Positions 61,247-64,000 of a DNA stretch of 64,000 nucleotides are shown piece by piece. Under the pieces are notes generated by a model that made no database searches, was not told the origin of the DNA, and saw nothing but the letters and a program-made list of their open reading frames with translations. Position 1 is the first letter of the stretch. Each line of letters starts with the position of its first letter. Made by a program: the position numbers and the translations under genes. This stretch comes from Xanthomonas sp. Leaf148 (GTDB taxonomy: Bacteria > Pseudomonadota > Gammaproteobacteria > Xanthomonadales > Xanthomonadaceae): contig NZ_LMOP01000001.1 of assembly GCF_001423585.1 (NCBI RefSeq), forward strand, positions 620,001 through 684,000, in the 5' to 3' direction.

Positions 61247-62152
61247 TTGTCCGCCACCGCCGAACCCGTCGTCTCCGAACTGATCAGCCTGCTGTCGCTG
61301 GAGCGTCTGGAAGACAATCTGTTTCGCGGCCAGAGCCGCGACATCGGCACCAAGTACGTGTTCGGTGGACAGGTACTGGGCCAGGCCCTATCGGCCGCGC
61401 AGGCCACGGTGGAAAACGGCCGCCAGGCGCATTCGCTGCATGCCTATTTTCTGCGTGCCGGCAATATCGACCACCCGATCGTCTACGACGTCGACCGCAC
61501 CCGCGATGGCGGCAGTTTCTCAGTCCGCCGGGTTACTGCGATCCAGCACGGCAAGGTGATCTTTTTCTGCGCGGCCTCGTTTCAGGAACACGAAGACGGC
61601 GCCGAGCATCAGTCGGTGATGCCGGTGGTGCCGCCGCCGGAAGACATCGAACCGGCCGCACCGCTTGCGCCGGAGGTGCTGGCGAACCTGCCGGCCAAGG
61701 TGCAGCGCTGGCTCTCTCGTGGTGGCCCGTTCGAGTTTCGCCACGTATTTCCGCGTGACGAACTCAAGCCACCCAAGCGCCCACCGTTCCAGCAGATGTG
61801 GCTGCGTCTGAACGACCCGATCGGCGACGATGTCGGCCTGCACCAGGTGCTGCTGGCCTACGCCTCGGATTTTCAGTTGCTGGGCACCTCCACGTTTCCG
61901 CATGGCATCAGTTATTACACGCCGAATGTGCAGATGGCCTCGCTCGACCATGCGCTGTGGTTCCACCGCCCTTTCCGCACCGACGACTGGTTGCTGTACT
62001 CGTTGGATAGCCCCACCGCGCAAGGCTCACGCGGCCTGGCACGTGGGCAGTTCTTCACCCGCGATGGCGTGCTGGTCGCCAGCACCACGCAGGAAGGCCT
62101 GATCCGCGTGGTGCCCGAGGGCAGCGCGATTGCCGTGCCGGCCAAGGGCTAG
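61247..62152 (+). CDS. tesB: Acyl-CoA thioesterase II (TesB)
   Basis: Hydrolyses medium- and long-chain acyl-CoA. It has 301 residues with a double hotdog fold. Motifs: 'LLSLERLEDNLFRGQSRD', 'VFGGQVLGQALSAAQATV', 'LHAYFLRAGNID' in the first repeat, and 'MASLDHALWFHRPFRTDDWL' with the catalytic aspartate in the second, ending 'GLARGQFFTRDGVLVAS'. No in-frame ATG precedes these motifs, so the TTG at 61247 is the best start. Preceded by a TATAAT box; related in theme (acyl-CoA) to the gene before it. Confidence 0.93.
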   Translation: MSATAEPVVSELISLLSLERLEDNLFRGQSRDIGTKYVFGGQVLGQALSAAQATVENGRQAHSLHAYFLRAGNIDHPIVYDVDRTRDGGSFSVRRVTAIQHGKVIFFCAASFQEHEDGAEHQSVMPVVPPPEDIEPAAPLAPEVLANLPAKVQRWLSRGGPFEFRHVFPRDELKPPKRPPFQQMWLRLNDPIGDDVGLHQVLLAYASDFQLLGTSTFPHGISYYTPNVQMASLDHALWFHRPFRTDDWLLYSLDSPTAQGSRGLARGQFFTRDGVLVASTTQEGLIRVVPEGSAIAVPAKG

Positions 62153-62383
62153 GCGCAGATGGGTGGCGCTACCGTGTCGCGGACTCATCAATCGATGGCG
62201 CAGGTGGCGGGCATGCGGCCGGTTCGTCGCGCAGCACGCAAGCTGTTACGACGACGCGCCGGCCTGCTCGCCGGCGCGCGTGCGGCCACTTAGTTGCAGC
62301 CATCACCCACATCTTTCTTTTCATCTTGAACCGGCGCAGCACTGGCGCCATTTGTTCGGGACCCAACGGCGGTTTCCACCAGC

Positions 62384-62887
62384 ATGCGCAAGATCTTCAG
62401 CAGTCAACGTATCGAAACCGCCGAGGGCGTGGCCAATCTATTGCGCAACGCCGGCATCGATGTGCGCATGAGCAATGGCCGCTCGTATGAGAGCAAGCGC
62501 ACCGGGCAGTTCAGCTACCTGGAGCAAGGCAACGCGCAGGCGTATCCCACCGTGTGGATCGTGCACGCCGACGACCAGCCGCGCGCGCGCGACCTGCTGC
62601 GCGATGCACGCCTGCTCGACACCACCCGCCGCGATCTGCCGAATGTGGAATACACCTTCCGCGAAGGCGAAAACGGCTCGAGCTCCAGCGCGCGCAGCTG
62701 GGCCTGGCGTATCCGTCTGGTGCTGTTGCTGGTGATCGGTGCGGTGGCCATGTTTGTGGTGATGCGCCATCGCAGCACACCGGCGCCGGTCGCCCCAGCA
62801 ACACAGCCCGCATCGCAATCGGCACCGGACGCAACGCCGCCAGCGGAGGACGACGAAATGCGGGTGCGGATTCAGCCGGCACGCTGA
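62384..62887 (+). CDS. DUF2007-type membrane-anchored protein ('pathogenicity-like' in xanthomonads)
   Basis: A 167-residue protein with an N-terminal signal-transducing-like DUF2007 domain (about 1-80: 'MRKIFSSQRIETAEGVANLL' and 'VWIVHADDQPRARDLL'), a single membrane helix (about 110-127, 'LVLLLVIGAVAMFVVM') and a Pro/Ala-rich C-terminal tail. Homologues in Xanthomonas are often annotated as pathogenicity-like, but evidence for that role is not visible here. DUF2007 proteins are thought to be regulatory subunits (related to PII-like folds). The tail would be periplasmic or cytoplasmic depending on orientation. Confidence 0.8.
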   Translation: MRKIFSSQRIETAEGVANLLRNAGIDVRMSNGRSYESKRTGQFSYLEQGNAQAYPTVWIVHADDQPRARDLLRDARLLDTTRRDLPNVEYTFREGENGSSSSARSWAWRIRLVLLLVIGAVAMFVVMRHRSTPAPVAPATQPASQSAPDATPPAEDDEMRVRIQPAR

Positions 62888-63394
62888 GCGCTTCTGCGCT
62901 GTGGTGGCGTGGTTTGGGCTAGCAGGGTCAAGCCCTGGCGCCGTGATCGTCAGCAACGTCGCAGTGATACTGGCGATCCTGCATCACTCCATCAAGCTGG
63001 GGATGCTATGAGGCGCGCCAACACAAGGATCGATCTGCGTGCCAGTCGCGCGCGCATGGCAGATCGTCGGGATGCGCGCAGTACGCGTGTTAGCTGCCTA
63101 ACAACGCACACACAAAAAACGGCCTCCTGCTTACGCGGGAGGCCGTCTGTCGATCGGCGCCTTGTTAACTGTTGCGAATGAGCAACCGCCATGACGGCGG
63201 TGTCATCCCACCACTGCACTACTCAACCAATTGCACTCCACCTAAGAGCAGCTCACAGAACTACCGTGCTTACTGCCAAGCGCGCGCGGCCGGCGCTCGG
63301 AATCGGCACGTACCACCCGTACGCTCCGGTTCCTGCGGGCCGTCCGCGCCCACCTGACGACTGCTCGCTACGTTTTGTTTGCCGCTCTCAATGC
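62888..63394. other. Gene-free stretch upstream of window end
   Basis: 507 bases between the DUF2007 gene and the EF-hand gene (convergent). It holds the hairpin at 63114-63146; the rest shows no recognisable gene or RNA. Confidence 0.45.
63114..63146 (-). terminator. Hairpin followed by T-run on the minus strand
   Basis: Stem ACGGCCTCC (63119-63127) and GGAGGCCGT (63138-63146), followed on the minus strand by TTTTTTG (63113-63118). It lies 249 bases past the EF-hand gene stop, so it either ends a long 3' UTR or serves an unidentified small transcript. Confidence 0.75.
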
Positions 63395-63994
63395 TCAGTT
63401 GCCCGCGGCAGGCTTGGCCGGCATCGGACGCTTGCCGTGATCGCCACGGTCGCCGTGCTCACCCGGGCCACGCGGACCATGCTCGCCGCGCATCTTGGAT
63501 GCGGCGTCGAACTCGGCCTTGCTCAGCTTGCCGTCCTTGTCGGTGTCGGCCTTGGCAAACCACGCATCGCGATGCTGCTGCATGCGTAGCTCACGGTCGG
63601 CGCGATCGACAAAGCCGTCCTTGTTGACGTCCATCTGATCGAAGCGCGCGGCAAACTTCGGGTCGGCCTTGGCTTCCTCGCGACTGATGCGGCCGTCCTT
63701 GTTGGTGTCGAGTTTAGCCATCCAGTCGCCACGTCCCTCACGACCCGGACCGCGATGCCGCGGGCGCTCATCGCGTGAAAGCTTGCCATCCTTGTTGGTG
63801 TCCAGCATGTCGAACTGCGCGGCCAGCTTTGGGTCGGCGGCGGCTTCGCTACGATCGATGACGCCATCGTTGTTGCTGTCGAGCTTGCCAGGACGCGGCG
63901 CATCGCCGGCAGCAGGCGGAGTGGCGGCGAACACGACGCCGGTGGACAGCGCAGCCAGCACGGCCAGGGCGAGGAAAGGTTTGCGAGACGTCAT
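63395..63994 (-). CDS. Secreted EF-hand calcium-binding protein
   Basis: A 199-residue protein with an N-terminal signal peptide ('FLALAVLAALSTGVVFAAT') and five EF-hand-like loops: 'DSNNDGVIDRSE', 'DTNKDGKLSRDE', 'DTNKDGRISREE', 'DVNKDGFVDRADRE' and 'DTDKDGKLSKAE'. Each has the Dx[D/N]xDG pattern expected for calcium ligands. The C-terminal region is His/Gly/Arg-rich ('GEHGPRGPGEHGDRGDHGKR'). Calcium binding in the periplasm or outside is likely; downstream role unknown. The ATG is at 63992-63994, so the gene is complete and just fits in the window. Confidence 0.9.
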   Translation of the reverse strand: MTSRKPFLALAVLAALSTGVVFAATPPAAGDAPRPGKLDSNNDGVIDRSEAAADPKLAAQFDMLDTNKDGKLSRDERPRHRGPGREGRGDWMAKLDTNKDGRISREEAKADPKFAARFDQMDVNKDGFVDRADRELRMQQHRDAWFAKADTDKDGKLSKAEFDAASKMRGEHGPRGPGEHGDRGDHGKRPMPAKPAAGN

Positions 63995-64000
63995 GAGAAA

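Overview
The window is chromosomal DNA of a high-GC plant-associated gammaproteobacterium, almost certainly a Xanthomonas. The strongest marker is the adjacent, divergent pair hrpX (476 aa, AraC type, 33539-34969) and hrpG (OmpR type, 35799-36584), the master regulators of the Xanthomonas Hrp type III secretion regulon. GTG/TTG starts, secreted plant-polysaccharide hydrolases, many hybrid histidine kinases, and intergenic GGGAATC/CTCCCGC palindromic repeats fit the same genus. I do not assign a species. No transposase, integrase, CRISPR array or prophage gene was seen.

Layout. 1-1639: 5' part of ffh and divergent ypjD. 2022-8156: carbohydrate genes (aldose epimerase galM, GH51 arabinofuranosidase, GH16 glucanase) with a LysR/DUF2798 divergent pair between them. 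8189-15577: a signalling block made of an overlapping kinase/receiver pair facing a four-gene operon joined by ATGA overlaps (kinase with three receivers, CheR-type methyltransferase, receiver-less CheB-type methylesterase, receiver-kinase). 15973-16966: DUF1428 protein and a TrxC-like thioredoxin. 17060-21358: TonB-dependent receptor and divergent GH43 glycosidase. 21584-27000: a stressosome cassette (RsbR, RsbS, RsbT, SpoIIE/RsbX-like phosphatase) fused by overlapping starts to two histidine kinases, one of them hybrid. 27615-28715: XenA-type old yellow enzyme. 29098-33315: divergent HSP90-family protein and a large TPR-like protein. 33539-36584: hrpX/hrpG. 37293-41432: DUF805 protein, radA, M61 aminopeptidase. 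41603-45502: cyoABCD, followed by tRNA-Thr(CGT). 46079-53659: ispH, lspA, ileS, ribF, murJ, all on the minus strand. 53761-62887: rpsT, obgE, rpmA-rplU, uvrA with a thioesterase, a PCuAC copper chaperone, enoyl-CoA hydratase, tesB and a DUF2007 protein. 63395-63994: EF-hand protein.

How the parts work together. The left half couples sugar-polymer breakdown and uptake (GH51, GH16, GH43, TonB receptor, GalM) with an unusually dense set of sensors, and ends with the virulence switch hrpG/hrpX; a role for the sensors in controlling either is inference. The right half is mainly housekeeping: respiration, lipoprotein and isoprenoid maturation, translation, cell-wall flipping and DNA repair. The most system-like unexplained units are the stressosome with its kinase outputs, the HSP90/TPR pair, and the CheR/CheB kinase operon without any visible chemoreceptor. 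A dispersed heptamer repeat (GGGAATC family) recurs in at least six places, once forming the 3' end of lspA and once flanking the obgE leader as inverted arms.
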